DNA of 64,000 bases, taken from Sinomicrobium sp. GTDB taxonomy: Bacteria > Bacteroidota > Bacteroidia > Flavobacteriales > Flavobacteriaceae. This document shows, one piece after another, positions 17,689 through 26,246 of the stretch. A model generated the notes under the pieces. The model saw nothing but the letters and a program-made list of their open reading frames with translations. It was not told the origin of the DNA and made no database searches. How positions within the stretch are numbered: position 1 is the first letter of the stretch; every line of letters starts with the position of its first letter. The stretch is from NCBI GenBank assembly GCA_029266035.1, contig JAJUFH010000004.1, forward strand, positions 86,466 to 150,465. Direction: 5' to 3'. The translations under genes and the position numbers were made by a program.

Positions 17689-18045
17689 TTGAAAGCTGAA
17701 AATCAAAATTTCTTCGAAAAAGTATATGCTGTAGTTCGTAAAATCCCCTATGGTAGAGTAAGTTCTTATGGGGCTATAGCGGGGTATCTGGGTGCCAGAC
17801 GTTCTGCCCGTATGGTGGGTTGGGCCATGAATGCCTGTAACGGAAGGGAAGATGTCCCGGCGCACCGAGTGGTAAACAGAAAGGGAGTGCTCACCGGAAA
17901 GTTTCATTTTGAAGGAACAAACCTCATGCAGCAATTGCTTGAAAACGAGGGGGTAGAAGTACGCGAAAATCAAGTGGTTAATTTTTCTAATCTCTTCTGG
18001 GATCCTTCGGTAGAACTCGGAGAAAAATTTGCCGAAGAGCAATAA
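17689..18045 (+). CDS. alkyltransferase-like DNA repair protein (ATL)
   Basis: The 118-residue protein is the DNA-binding half of the Ada/MGMT family, with the helix-turn-helix VSSYGAIAGYLGARRSARMVG and the active-site block VPAHRVVNRKG. The catalytic Cys of the PCHR motif is Ala58, so it cannot accept alkyl groups. Such alkyltransferase-like proteins bind O6-alkylguanine and hand the lesion to nucleotide excision repair. The start is a TTG at 17689; no in-frame ATG lies near the conserved N-terminus. It seems to be the third gene of the trmB transcript. Confidence 0.88.
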   Translation: MKAENQNFFEKVYAVVRKIPYGRVSSYGAIAGYLGARRSARMVGWAMNACNGREDVPAHRVVNRKGVLTGKFHFEGTNLMQQLLENEGVEVRENQVVNFSNLFWDPSVELGEKFAEEQ

Positions 18046-18122
18046 AAATGCAGGGATAAGGTATTCTTATTTTCAGATTGAGCATTTCTATACAATAGCT
18101 TTAAAATGTGAGTGCGAAACCT

Positions 18123-18130
18123 TATCTTTG
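18123..18130 (+). promoter_or_regulatory. -7 promoter box TATCTTTG of the Mrp operon
   Basis: Exact match to TAnnTTTG, with TTTA 19 bp upstream as a possible -33 element. The ATG lies about 41 bp downstream. Confidence 0.55.
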
Positions 18131-18171
18131 TTGTAATTTAGAATCAATTTAATTAGAATGAATCTGTACTG

Positions 18172-19299
18172 ATGAAGTTAGATCGAAAAGAAATATTAAA
18201 GGCATTGGAAACCATTACAGTTCCGGGAGAGGGACAGAATATGGTAGAGAGCGGAGCAGTGACCAATGTAATGACTTTTGGCGATGAAGTGGTGGTCGAT
18301 ATCACCATAAAGAATCCAAGTCTTCAAGCGAGGAAAAAAACAGAGGTGGAGATCCTAAAGGCTATACACAGTAAGGTTTATGAGAAGGCTAAGATCAAGG
18401 TGAATATCAAGGTAGATGCTCCAGAGAAGAAGCCTCAAATAAAGGGCAAAGCCATACCGGGTATAAAAAATGTGATAGCCGTAGCTTCGGGAAAAGGAGG
18501 AGTAGGGAAGTCGACTGTAACAGTGAATATCGCAGTAACACTGGCAAAAATGGGCTTTAAGGTCGGATTGCTCGACGCCGATATTTACGGTCCTTCGGCA
18601 CCGATAATGCTAGACGTGGAAAGAGAGCGCCCCCTGGCTGTTCAACAAGGGGATCAGTCGAAGATGAAACCGGTTGAAAACTACGGTGTCAAGGTGTTGT
18701 CTATCGGATTTTTTACTCAGCCTGACCAAGCAGTTATTTGGAGAGGACCTATGGCAGCCAAGGCGTTGAATCAGATGATTTTTGACGCTGCATGGGGTGA
18801 ACTGGATTTTCTATTAGTAGATCTTCCTCCGGGCACAGGTGACATACACTTGAGCATTATGCAGTCCCTTCCGATTACCGGAGCTGTAGTGGTGAGTACA
18901 CCTCAGAACGTGGCTCTTGCCGATGCTCGTAAGGGAGTAGCGATGTTTAGACAAGATAGTATACGGGTGCCCATACTGGGAATTGTAGAGAATATGGCCT
19001 ACTTTACGCCGGAAGAATTGCCCGATAACAAATATTATATTTTCGGGAAAGAAGGGGCTAAAAACCTTTCAGAAGATCTCGACATTCCCTTTCTCGGAGA
19101 GATTCCTCTAGTACAGAGTATAAGGGAGGCAGGAGATGTGGGAAGGCCTGCAGCTTTGCAGACCGCTACCCCATTGGAAGAGGCCTTTGAAGAACTCACC
19201 AAAAATGTGGTGCAGCAAGTGGTGAGAAGAAATGAAGATTTACCTCCTACGGAAGCTATAAAAATTACAACTATGGCCGGTTGTTCGGCGGTAAAATAA
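18172..19299 (+). CDS. Mrp/ApbC-family iron-sulfur carrier ATPase
   Basis: The 375-residue protein joins an N-terminal MIP18/DUF59 domain (about 1-85) to a P-loop ATPase. The ATPase carries VASGKGGVGKSTVTVNIA (deviant Walker A), LLDADIYGPSAP, and FLLVDLPPGTGD. The family transfers [4Fe-4S] clusters to apoproteins. The usual CxxC after the ENM segment is absent here (ENMAYFTPEELPD), and the only cysteine I see in the protein is Cys371 in the C-terminal MAGCSAVK. The NifU-like gene follows after 72 bp and ferredoxin-NADP reductase after that, which supports a role in cluster assembly. Confidence 0.92.
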   Translation: MKLDRKEILKALETITVPGEGQNMVESGAVTNVMTFGDEVVVDITIKNPSLQARKKTEVEILKAIHSKVYEKAKIKVNIKVDAPEKKPQIKGKAIPGIKNVIAVASGKGGVGKSTVTVNIAVTLAKMGFKVGLLDADIYGPSAPIMLDVERERPLAVQQGDQSKMKPVENYGVKVLSIGFFTQPDQAVIWRGPMAAKALNQMIFDAAWGELDFLLVDLPPGTGDIHLSIMQSLPITGAVVVSTPQNVALADARKGVAMFRQDSIRVPILGIVENMAYFTPEELPDNKYYIFGKEGAKNLSEDLDIPFLGEIPLVQSIREAGDVGRPAALQTATPLEEAFEELTKNVVQQVVRRNEDLPPTEAIKITTMAGCSAVK

Positions 19300-19371
19300 C
19301 ATAATATAACTACCCGAGGAGATGCTTAGCAGGGTGAAAGCTGCGTTTCCACGAGGTCTAAATACGGAAAA

Positions 19372-19611
19372 ATGACAGCAGAAGAATTAAAGAGCAATGT
19401 AGAAAGAGCCTTGGAAGAAATACGACCGTTTCTCAAAAGTGACGGTGGTGATATCTCTCTCGTTTCCATAGATGATGGAAAATTGGTAAAGGTGCGCTTG
19501 GAAGGAGCTTGTACCGATTGCCATGTAAACCATATGACACTCAAGGCAGGAGTAGAGACTACCATCAAGAAATACGCTCCTCAGATCGAACAGGTGTTGG
19601 GAGTGAAATAG
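19372..19611 (+). CDS. NifU-like scaffold protein (C-terminal domain type)
   Basis: A 79-residue stand-alone NifU C-terminal domain. It has the cluster-binding CxxC in GACTDCHVNHMTLKAGVE and the family strand PFLKSDGGDISLVSIDDGKL. Such proteins hold a labile [4Fe-4S] cluster between two subunits and pass it on. It lies between the Mrp-type carrier and a ferredoxin-NADP reductase on the same strand, consistent with one iron-sulfur assembly unit. Confidence 0.93.
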   Translation: MTAEELKSNVERALEEIRPFLKSDGGDISLVSIDDGKLVKVRLEGACTDCHVNHMTLKAGVETTIKKYAPQIEQVLGVK

Positions 19612-19719
19612 GGGTATTTTACGGCAACCGATAATACTCCCGGATCGCTCGATCCCGGAGGCAAAATAGGTATGGCCTGTGGTGATGGAGCGATTTGAAA
19701 TGCAGTAAACATACATACC

Positions 19720-20772
19720 ATGATTAAAACAGATATACTGATTATAGGTGCCGGTCCTACAGGACTTTTCGCCGTTTTTGAAGCTGGATTACTTAAATTG
19801 AAATGCCATATTATCGATGCCTTGCCACAGCCTGGTGGACAATTGGCGGAGATATACCCGAAAAAACCCATCTACGATATTCCCGGATTTCCGGATGTCC
19901 TGGCAGGCGACTTGGTAGACAATTTGATGAAGCAGATCGAATCGTTTGAACCTGGATTTACATTGGGGGAAAGAGCTGATACTATTGAAAAATTGGAAGA
20001 TGGCAGCTTTGTGGTAACCACCAATAAGGGGACAAAACACCAGGCTCCCGTAGTGGCTATAGCTGGGGGATTGGGGAGTTTTGAACCGAGAAAACCCCCA
20101 ATTGACAATATCGATGATTACGAGGAGAAAGGGGTAAATTACTTTATAAAAGACCCGGAAATCTACAGAGGTAAAAGAGTGGTTATTGCAGGAGGTGGAG
20201 ATTCGGCTTTGGATTGGTCTATCTTTTTGGCCGATGTGGCTGCCGAAGTGACTCTGGTTCACCGAAGAAATGAATTTAGAGGAGCTCTCGATTCGGTAGA
20301 AAAAGTTCAGGAACTGAAAAAACTGGGAAAAATTAATCTGCTTACACCTGCAGAGGTTGTTGGTTTACACGGAAGTGATAAGCTGGAAACACTGTCTGTA
20401 ACACACAATGGTGAGCTCATAAGTTTAGAAACAGATTATTTTATTCCGCTGTTTGGACTCTCTCCAAAGTTGGGACCCATAGCTAATTGGGGACTGGAAA
20501 TAGAGAAAAATGCTATCAAAGTGAACAATGCCTTGGATTATGAAACTAATATTCCCGGTATTTTTGCGATAGGGGATGTGAATACCTATCCCGGAAAGCT
20601 AAAGCTTATCCTCTGTGGTTTTCACGAGGCTACCCTGATGTGTCAAAGTGCATACCGCATTGTAAATCCCGGTAAGAAATACGTGTTGAAATACACTACA
20701 GTAAGCGGCGTTGACGGTTTTGACGGCAGTCGCAAAGAAGCGCCTAAGGCCGTGATAAAAACTATAGAATAA
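19720..20772 (+). CDS. ferredoxin--NADP reductase, thioredoxin-reductase type
   Basis: The 350-residue flavoprotein has the FAD motif IIGAGPTGLFAVFEAGLL at the N-terminus, the PQPGGQLAEIYP block, an NADPH motif VIAGGGDSALDWS and the C-terminal FAD-contact FAIGDVNTYPGK. The thioredoxin-reductase CxxC is missing, which is typical of YumC-like ferredoxin-NADP reductases. It moves electrons between NADPH and ferredoxin. Position behind the Mrp and NifU-like genes suggests it supplies reducing power for iron-sulfur work. It converges with the small FecR-like chimera gene. Confidence 0.92.
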   Translation: MIKTDILIIGAGPTGLFAVFEAGLLKLKCHIIDALPQPGGQLAEIYPKKPIYDIPGFPDVLAGDLVDNLMKQIESFEPGFTLGERADTIEKLEDGSFVVTTNKGTKHQAPVVAIAGGLGSFEPRKPPIDNIDDYEEKGVNYFIKDPEIYRGKRVVIAGGGDSALDWSIFLADVAAEVTLVHRRNEFRGALDSVEKVQELKKLGKINLLTPAEVVGLHGSDKLETLSVTHNGELISLETDYFIPLFGLSPKLGPIANWGLEIEKNAIKVNNALDYETNIPGIFAIGDVNTYPGKLKLILCGFHEATLMCQSAYRIVNPGKKYVLKYTTVSGVDGFDGSRKEAPKAVIKTIE

Positions 20773-20786
20773 CTTTTTAACAACAG

Positions 20787-21104
20787 TTAATTCGGTGCTT
20801 GTAAAAGTTTGCGCAAGCGCTCTATTAAGCGCAGGGCTATGTGTTTGTGCCCTAAATTGGTGAGATGGAGACGGTCGCTATAACTGGTTTTGCTAGATCT
20901 CGATTGTCGTTCCTTTTCTCGGATGTCTCTTTTGATGTTTAGGAACATTTCCTTTTTGAGTGCCTTGTTCTGCGCTTCGGAAAGGGAATAGATGTTTTTG
21001 TGATCGTAACTGTCAAACAGCTTATCGAGCAATTCTTTTTCCTCTTTGCTGCATTGTCCTTTTAGATATTTGTCTAAAAGGAGGTGTAATTCTTTTTCGT
21101 TCAT
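20787..21104 (-). CDS. chimeric remnant: FecR-like N-terminus joined to SGNH-like C-terminus
   Basis: The 105-residue reading frame begins LLDKYLKGQCSKEEKELLDK, the usual first helices of FecR-type anti-sigma factors, and continues like them to about residue 60. After SRSSKTSYS the sequence turns into DRLHLTNLGHKHIALRLIER. This has the Asp-x-x-His plus LGHKHIA layout of the last block of SGNH/GDSL hydrolases. Neither part is a complete domain. It looks like a deletion product that fused two gene ends, or a small protein I do not recognise. It lies next to a TonB receptor, as intact fecR genes often do. Confidence 0.55.
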   Translation of the reverse strand: MNEKELHLLLDKYLKGQCSKEEKELLDKLFDSYDHKNIYSLSEAQNKALKKEMFLNIKRDIREKERQSRSSKTSYSDRLHLTNLGHKHIALRLIERLRKLLQAPN

Positions 21105-21180
21105 TCATGCACTTTTCTAAACTATAGATGCACGAAAGGGGAGCTACTTAGAGATGTTTTTTATTTTGTTTTGAAATTTG

Positions 21181-23640
21181 TTATCCTTGAAAGCCACCCA
21201 TTTCGTCTTGGTCATCACCACGACCAAAACCACCTCCTCTTTCTCTCTTTTTGGGCTGGTTGAAACGGTAGGTGAAGGAGAGGGTAATCTGGCGTTCTCG
21301 CCACTGGTTTTCACTGTCGGAAGTAAAGTCGTCGGTAAAGGTGTACGATCTCCTTTTTCGGCTGTTGAACAGGTCGCTTACATTTAAAAAGAGCGTAGCC
21401 TTGTCTTCGATAAGGTCTTTACTAAATGCTAAATTGAGTCCGAACATCCCTTTTCTTTCAGAAATAGCTGTTTTAGAAGGGCCTCGGTAAAAACCGGTGG
21501 TTTGCCATCGTATATCGGCTGGTAGGGTGATATTTGCACTTAGTCTGGAAAACCAACTGGTGTTTTCAGTACCGTAGTCTACACCGTTAAATTCGCCATC
21601 TGTTTTAGATCTAAAGATGTTAAAACTAGTGTTGAATCTCACCTTTCTGGAGGGGTTGTACATAATGCTGAATTCACCTCCAAAACGATCTTTACTGGAG
21701 AGGTTGATGGGTAAAGAACGGATAATAGCTACACCGTCATCCGTAGTTATCCCGGTATCTTCCTGTATAAATTCAAACGATTCGGTTTCGTGTTGAAAGT
21801 AGACAGAGGTAGAAAAGGTCAACTTTTCCCATCGTTTTAAATAGCCAATATCAAAGGCATCGGAATAGGCCGGGTCTAGATCCGGATTTCCTTGAGAGAT
21901 ATTGGTACGGCTATCACGAGAGGGGAAGGGGTTGATAAACCAACCTCTGGGACGGTTTATACGACGGTTGTATCCGATAGAGAGATCTTCTTCTTCACCC
22001 AATTTATAAATGAGGTTTACTGTGGGAAAGAGTCCGACGTAATTTTTGTCAAAATTGGGGTCAAAGGGGAAGTCGACAGCCGATTCTTCTCCTGTTACTT
22101 TCCCTTTTAAAACGGTATTCTCTAAGCGAAGTCCTAACAAAAAGGAAAACTTCCCTATTTTATTGCCGTATTGGGTGTAAAGGGCGTGTACATTTTCGGT
22201 GTAATCAAAAAGGTTGGTAAGTCCTAAGTTAGGTACGTATTCTCCCGTGTCTAAATCGTATTGTTCCAAGTCGTAATCTGTAACCTCATTTTCCATATTA
22301 CTCCTAAAACCGGCTTCAAACTGAGCGTCGCCCATGGGCAATACATAATCTAACTGAATGAGGTATTCTTTTTGTGTTTCTTTTTCAAAAATTTGTTCTC
22401 TTGCCATCAAATCCTCGGTGGGATAAAACAGATTTTCTTCGATAAAGGTCGGTCTGTCTTCATTGTCGTATGAGTACTGAAAGTCGGCTGTTAATTTGTG
22501 CCCTTTATCGTTGAAATTATTGATGTAATTTACCGCAAACTGCAAACTTTTGTCTTTTTCCCTTTCGGTTTCAACCCTTTCCGTTTCGTTGACTGTTGTT
22601 TCGCGAAGAAAACGGGAGGTGGTGTTTTCTGTGATGCTTTTGTCATCGCCCAGTCTGGCAAAAACGCTACCGGTAATAGAAGAGTTTTCGGTGAGGTAAT
22701 ACTCTATTCCTAAATTGGTGTTGATACCTCTGCGTCGGCGATCTGTATCTCTGTTTTCCAAAGTGTGGTCCACATCTACGTCCTCACCTAGATAATGATT
22801 GTCATAAAAGGAATTTCCCGGAGATTTTCGATAGTAGACACCTGTGGTATTAAAGATGTTGAATTTTTTTCTTCGGTAATTGATATTGGCAGAGATATTG
22901 TGATTTTCAGGCATTCCTGTTCTTACCGAAACAGAGCCGTTAAAGCCCAGTATTTCATCTTTCTTTAAAATGATGTTGAGTATACCGGCAGTACCTTCGG
23001 CGTCGTAGCGTGCAGAGGGGCTGGTGATTACTTCTACGCTTTCAATGGCGTCGGCAGGTAGTTGTTGAAAGATATCGGTATCTCCAAAACCGGCCATAGC
23101 AGAAGGCTTTCCGTTTATAAGTATACGCACATTGTCATTTCCGCGGAGGGCTATACTGCCATCTACATCTACCGTTACTGCGGGTACGTTGTCTAAAGCG
23201 TCGGAAACAGAAGCACCTTGAGTGGTAAGGTCGGTGCCTATATTGTAAATCTTTTTGTCCAATCGCATTTCTACGGTAGTTCGTTCACCTACAACTTCTA
23301 CTTCATCGAGCTGAGCCACGTCGATATCGAGAGCGATGGTTCCAAAGTTTTTAGATTTTGTAATTTCTTGATTTTTAAAGCTGTGTGATTTGTAGGAGAT
23401 GAATTCTACGCTGATGTCGTATTTGCCGGGACGCACGGCTATGCTAAACTTTCCTTCGGCGTCGGTCATACCTCCGGTGACGAGTTCGGGATTGTCGAGG
23501 CTTTTTACCACAACGGTTGCGTATTCGAGTGGAGCGTTGAGCTCCCGGTCGATTACAGTACCGGTGAGATTAACCGATCGCTGGGCAAATACAGAATATT
23601 GAATGAGAAAAACGATTAAAAATAACAGACTTCTTTTCAT
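21181..23640 (-). CDS. TonB-dependent receptor, outer-membrane beta-barrel family
   Basis: This 819-residue protein has a signal peptide (ending YSVFAQ), a carboxypeptidase-regulatory-like domain (about 20-105: NLTGTVIDRELNAPLEYATV), a plug domain with ALRGNDNVRILINGKPSAM and GTAGILNIILKKDE, and a beta-barrel. The barrel ends FTYRFNQPKKRERGGGFGRG, so a Gly/Arg-rich tail of about 20 residues follows the last strand. It belongs to the family of shorter TonB receptors often annotated as outer membrane beta-barrel proteins. Ligand unknown. Its upstream region has no clean -7 box; the closest match is TACATTTA. Confidence 0.9.
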   Translation of the reverse strand: MKRSLLFLIVFLIQYSVFAQRSVNLTGTVIDRELNAPLEYATVVVKSLDNPELVTGGMTDAEGKFSIAVRPGKYDISVEFISYKSHSFKNQEITKSKNFGTIALDIDVAQLDEVEVVGERTTVEMRLDKKIYNIGTDLTTQGASVSDALDNVPAVTVDVDGSIALRGNDNVRILINGKPSAMAGFGDTDIFQQLPADAIESVEVITSPSARYDAEGTAGILNIILKKDEILGFNGSVSVRTGMPENHNISANINYRRKKFNIFNTTGVYYRKSPGNSFYDNHYLGEDVDVDHTLENRDTDRRRRGINTNLGIEYYLTENSSITGSVFARLGDDKSITENTTSRFLRETTVNETERVETEREKDKSLQFAVNYINNFNDKGHKLTADFQYSYDNEDRPTFIEENLFYPTEDLMAREQIFEKETQKEYLIQLDYVLPMGDAQFEAGFRSNMENEVTDYDLEQYDLDTGEYVPNLGLTNLFDYTENVHALYTQYGNKIGKFSFLLGLRLENTVLKGKVTGEESAVDFPFDPNFDKNYVGLFPTVNLIYKLGEEEDLSIGYNRRINRPRGWFINPFPSRDSRTNISQGNPDLDPAYSDAFDIGYLKRWEKLTFSTSVYFQHETESFEFIQEDTGITTDDGVAIIRSLPINLSSKDRFGGEFSIMYNPSRKVRFNTSFNIFRSKTDGEFNGVDYGTENTSWFSRLSANITLPADIRWQTTGFYRGPSKTAISERKGMFGLNLAFSKDLIEDKATLFLNVSDLFNSRKRRSYTFTDDFTSDSENQWRERQITLSFTYRFNQPKKRERGGGFGRGDDQDEMGGFQG

Positions 23641-23736
23641 AGTGTCTTTTTGGTGAGTAATACAGTATTAGAGTTAGATTGTAAATGTAACCGATGGTTT
23701 AAGCGAGGATGGTTAAATGTTTGTTAAAAAAATAAA

Positions 23737-23772
23737 ACCGCATCCGGAATCTCCGAATGCGGTGGTTTTTTT
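23737..23772 (-). terminator. terminator after pruA
   Basis: ACCGCATCCGGA pairs with TCCGAATGCGGT with one mismatch. On the - strand the hairpin is followed by TTTTATTTTTTT, and it lies 12 bp past the pruA stop. Confidence 0.75.
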
Positions 23773-23783
23773 AGAAAAAACGA

Positions 23784-25409
23784 CTAACCGAGGAAGGGGT
23801 ATCTGTAATCTTCCGGAGATACAAAGGTTTCCTTGATAAGGCGTGGTGAGATCCATCGCATCAGGTTGAGTGCAGATCCTGCCTTGTCGTTGGTTCCGGA
23901 AGCTCTGGCACCGCCAAAAGGCTGTTGTCCTACTACGGCTCCGGTAGGTTTGTCGTTGATATAGAAATTTCCGGCACTGTTTTCAAGTACTTTAGTAGCT
24001 TCTTCTACGGCATAGCGATCGTTGGAGAACACCGCTCCGGTAAGCGCGTATTCTGAGGTGCCATCTACCAGCTTAAGGGCTTCTGTCCATTGCTCGTCTT
24101 CGTATACGTAAACGGTAACTACCGGCCCGAACAATTCGGTGGTCATGGTTTTGTATTTCGGATCGGTGGTAAGTATCACCGTAGGCGCGATAAAATACCC
24201 TTTAGATTTGTCGTAGGTACCTCCTGCGACGATTTCGGCTTCCGGATCGGCCTTGGCCTGATCGATATAACTAGTCAGTTTGTCGAAGGAGTTTTCGTGT
24301 ATTACGGCTGTGATAAAGTTGCCCATGTCTTCCGGTGATCCCATTTTGAAAGAGGCGAGGTCCTCTTTGACAAAGTCGAGTACCTCTGTGGCTAGTGATT
24401 TTGGGAGGTAAACTCTTGAAGCTGCGCTGCATTTTTGCCCTTGAAATTCAAAAGCTCCTCTCGAAATGGCCGTAGCCACTTGTTTGGCATTTGCACTGGG
24501 ATGGGCGATGATAAAGTCTTTTCCTCCGGTCTCACCTACTATCCTCGGATAGGTTTTATAGGTGTTGATATTGGCGCCTATTTTAGTCCATATACTTTTA
24601 AAGACATTGGTAGAACCGGTAAAGTGTATTCCGGCAAAATCCGGACTGGCCAATACGGTGTCAGTAATCATTACGGGGTCGCCGTATACTACGTTGATCA
24701 CCCCGTCGGGTACCCCAGCTTCTTTGAAAACATCTACAATAACTTTGGCTGAAAACACCTGACTATCGCTGGGTTTCCAAACTACAGTGTTCCCCATCAA
24801 GGCAGCGCTAGACGGAAGGTTTCCGGCAATAGCGGTAAAGTTAAAGGGCGTAATGGCATATACAAAACCTTCGAGTGGACGGTATTCTACGCGGTTCCAA
24901 ATCCCTTCAGAAGATTCGGGTTGGTCGTTGTATATCTGTGTCATGTATTCCACATTAAAACGCAGAAAATCTACTATCTCACAAGCTGAATCAATCTCTG
25001 CCTGATGAATATTTTTCGACTGACCGATCATAGTTGAGGCGTTCATCTTTGCACGGTAGGGACCAGCGATGAGATCGGCCGCGCGTAGAAATATAGCAGC
25101 GCGTTGCTCCCAAGAAAGTGCCGCCCATTTATTACGGGCCTCAAGAGCGGTAGAAATGGCTTTTTCAATATGTGCTTTCTCGGCGAGGTGATACTGCCCT
25201 ACCACATGCTGATGGTCGTGTGGAGGAGTGATGGATCGGGTGTTGTCGGTACGTAATTCTTCGCTGCCTATATACAGAGGGATATCGACCGAACCATTGA
25301 AGTATTCCTTGTACTGTTTTAAAACTTCCTCTCTTTCCGGACTGCCTGGGGCGTATGACTTTACAGGCTCATTGACCGCCACCGGAACGTGAAAAAAACC
25401 TTTTCCCAT
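23784..25409 (-). CDS. pruA: L-glutamate gamma-semialdehyde dehydrogenase
   Basis: PruA oxidises pyrroline-5-carboxylate/glutamate semialdehyde to glutamate with NAD+, the second step of proline breakdown. The 541-residue product matches the single-domain enzyme. It has an ALDH fold with GNTVVWKPSDSQ, the catalytic Glu in RIVGETGGKD, the nucleophile Cys in FQGQKCSAASR near residue 320, and the C-terminal PFGGARASGTNDKAG. No proline dehydrogenase (putA/prodh) gene is adjacent. It is a single-gene unit with a -7 box at 25488-25495, a small leader hairpin at 25452-25465 and a terminator. Confidence 0.95.
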   Translation of the reverse strand: MGKGFFHVPVAVNEPVKSYAPGSPEREEVLKQYKEYFNGSVDIPLYIGSEELRTDNTRSITPPHDHQHVVGQYHLAEKAHIEKAISTALEARNKWAALSWEQRAAIFLRAADLIAGPYRAKMNASTMIGQSKNIHQAEIDSACEIVDFLRFNVEYMTQIYNDQPESSEGIWNRVEYRPLEGFVYAITPFNFTAIAGNLPSSAALMGNTVVWKPSDSQVFSAKVIVDVFKEAGVPDGVINVVYGDPVMITDTVLASPDFAGIHFTGSTNVFKSIWTKIGANINTYKTYPRIVGETGGKDFIIAHPSANAKQVATAISRGAFEFQGQKCSAASRVYLPKSLATEVLDFVKEDLASFKMGSPEDMGNFITAVIHENSFDKLTSYIDQAKADPEAEIVAGGTYDKSKGYFIAPTVILTTDPKYKTMTTELFGPVVTVYVYEDEQWTEALKLVDGTSEYALTGAVFSNDRYAVEEATKVLENSAGNFYINDKPTGAVVGQQPFGGARASGTNDKAGSALNLMRWISPRLIKETFVSPEDYRYPFLG

Positions 25410-25487
25410 GCTCAGATTAATTTTAAGTGTTAAGTGTATTCTTTCTTAAACCCTGTAAAAACAGGAGAAATGTAACAATATTGCAGC

Positions 25488-25495
25488 CAAAGGTA
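25488..25495 (-). promoter_or_regulatory. -7 promoter box TACCTTTG of pruA
   Basis: Exact match to TAnnTTTG, 78 bp before the ATG. The leader contains a CCTGTaaaaACAGG hairpin at 25452-25465. Confidence 0.5.
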
Positions 25496-25636
25496 AGAAA
25501 TACAAAAAATCTACCATCGATAAAGAGGGAAGAATTTTGAAGTAATTCTCAATGTAATAAACTTATATCTCAGCTGTTATATTAGATTTCGGGTCAAGAA
25601 CTGTGCATTTATTGTAAAATTGCAGTGATAAAAGTA

Positions 25637-25682
25637 AAGCCGGAAGCGTTTTGTCAGAGAATGACACTACAGCTTCCGGCTT
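25637..25682 (-). terminator. terminator after the collagen-like lipoprotein gene
   Basis: AAGCCGGAAGC (25637-25647) pairs perfectly with GCTTCCGGCTT (25672-25682), and TGTCA/TGACA pairs inside the loop. The rest of the 303 bp spacer up to pruA (25410-25713) shows only the pruA promoter and nothing else I can recognise. Confidence 0.7.
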
Positions 25683-25713
25683 ATATTTATAAAACAAGTA
25701 CTTTAACCTAAAC

Positions 25714-26235
25714 CTATTTGTTGTTAGGATTGCGAAGTTTCAGTTCTCGAACAACCGATTGGTAATTATTGATATCTACATTAGATTCTGCAATAAAATC
25801 GGCGGGTGCTACTACAATTCTGAAAAGTTGATTCTGTGTATATGAGGTATCCAATGTTCCTAGGTCAGCGATATTTCCATCGAGAAATACTTTTACTTCT
25901 CCGAATGTGTGGTCGTAGTTGTATTCTAAGATATCACCGTTTGTAAAGTATACACTTTGTGGCAGTAACTTCCATATATTAATGTCACCTTCCGGGTCGT
26001 CATAGAATTCTGAAGAGTGATATACTAAAACAGCATCTGATTCATAGACTTCGATACCCTCATCTTCAAAGAACAGAGTATAACTAAAATCATTTTGTTC
26101 CGTGAGGTCTATTGTAAAATCATAGGTCATACCTATAAATCCGTCTTGACCATTTTCACCGGGAGGGCCTTGGTCGCCTTCACAGGAAATAAATACAAGG
26201 GGTAGTGCTAATAGTAGTGCAAAAATCTTTTTCAT
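25714..26235 (-). CDS. lipoprotein with a short collagen-like segment
   Basis: The 173-residue protein has a signal peptide with lipobox ISC (Cys18), followed directly by the collagen-like triplets GDQGPPGENGQDGFIG. The rest is a beta-rich, acidic domain (DFTIDLTEQNDFSYTLFFED) without a recognised motif. Short Gly-x-y segments after the lipid anchor are common in Bacteroidetes lipoproteins and may act as a stiff spacer. The gene begins 11 bp after the alpha/beta hydrolase gene, so they are likely cotranscribed. Function unknown. Confidence 0.8.
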   Translation of the reverse strand: MKKIFALLLALPLVFISCEGDQGPPGENGQDGFIGMTYDFTIDLTEQNDFSYTLFFEDEGIEVYESDAVLVYHSSEFYDDPEGDINIWKLLPQSVYFTNGDILEYNYDHTFGEVKVFLDGNIADLGTLDTSYTQNQLFRIVVAPADFIAESNVDINNYQSVVRELKLRNPNNK

Positions 26236-26246
26236 CGTTTTTGTTT

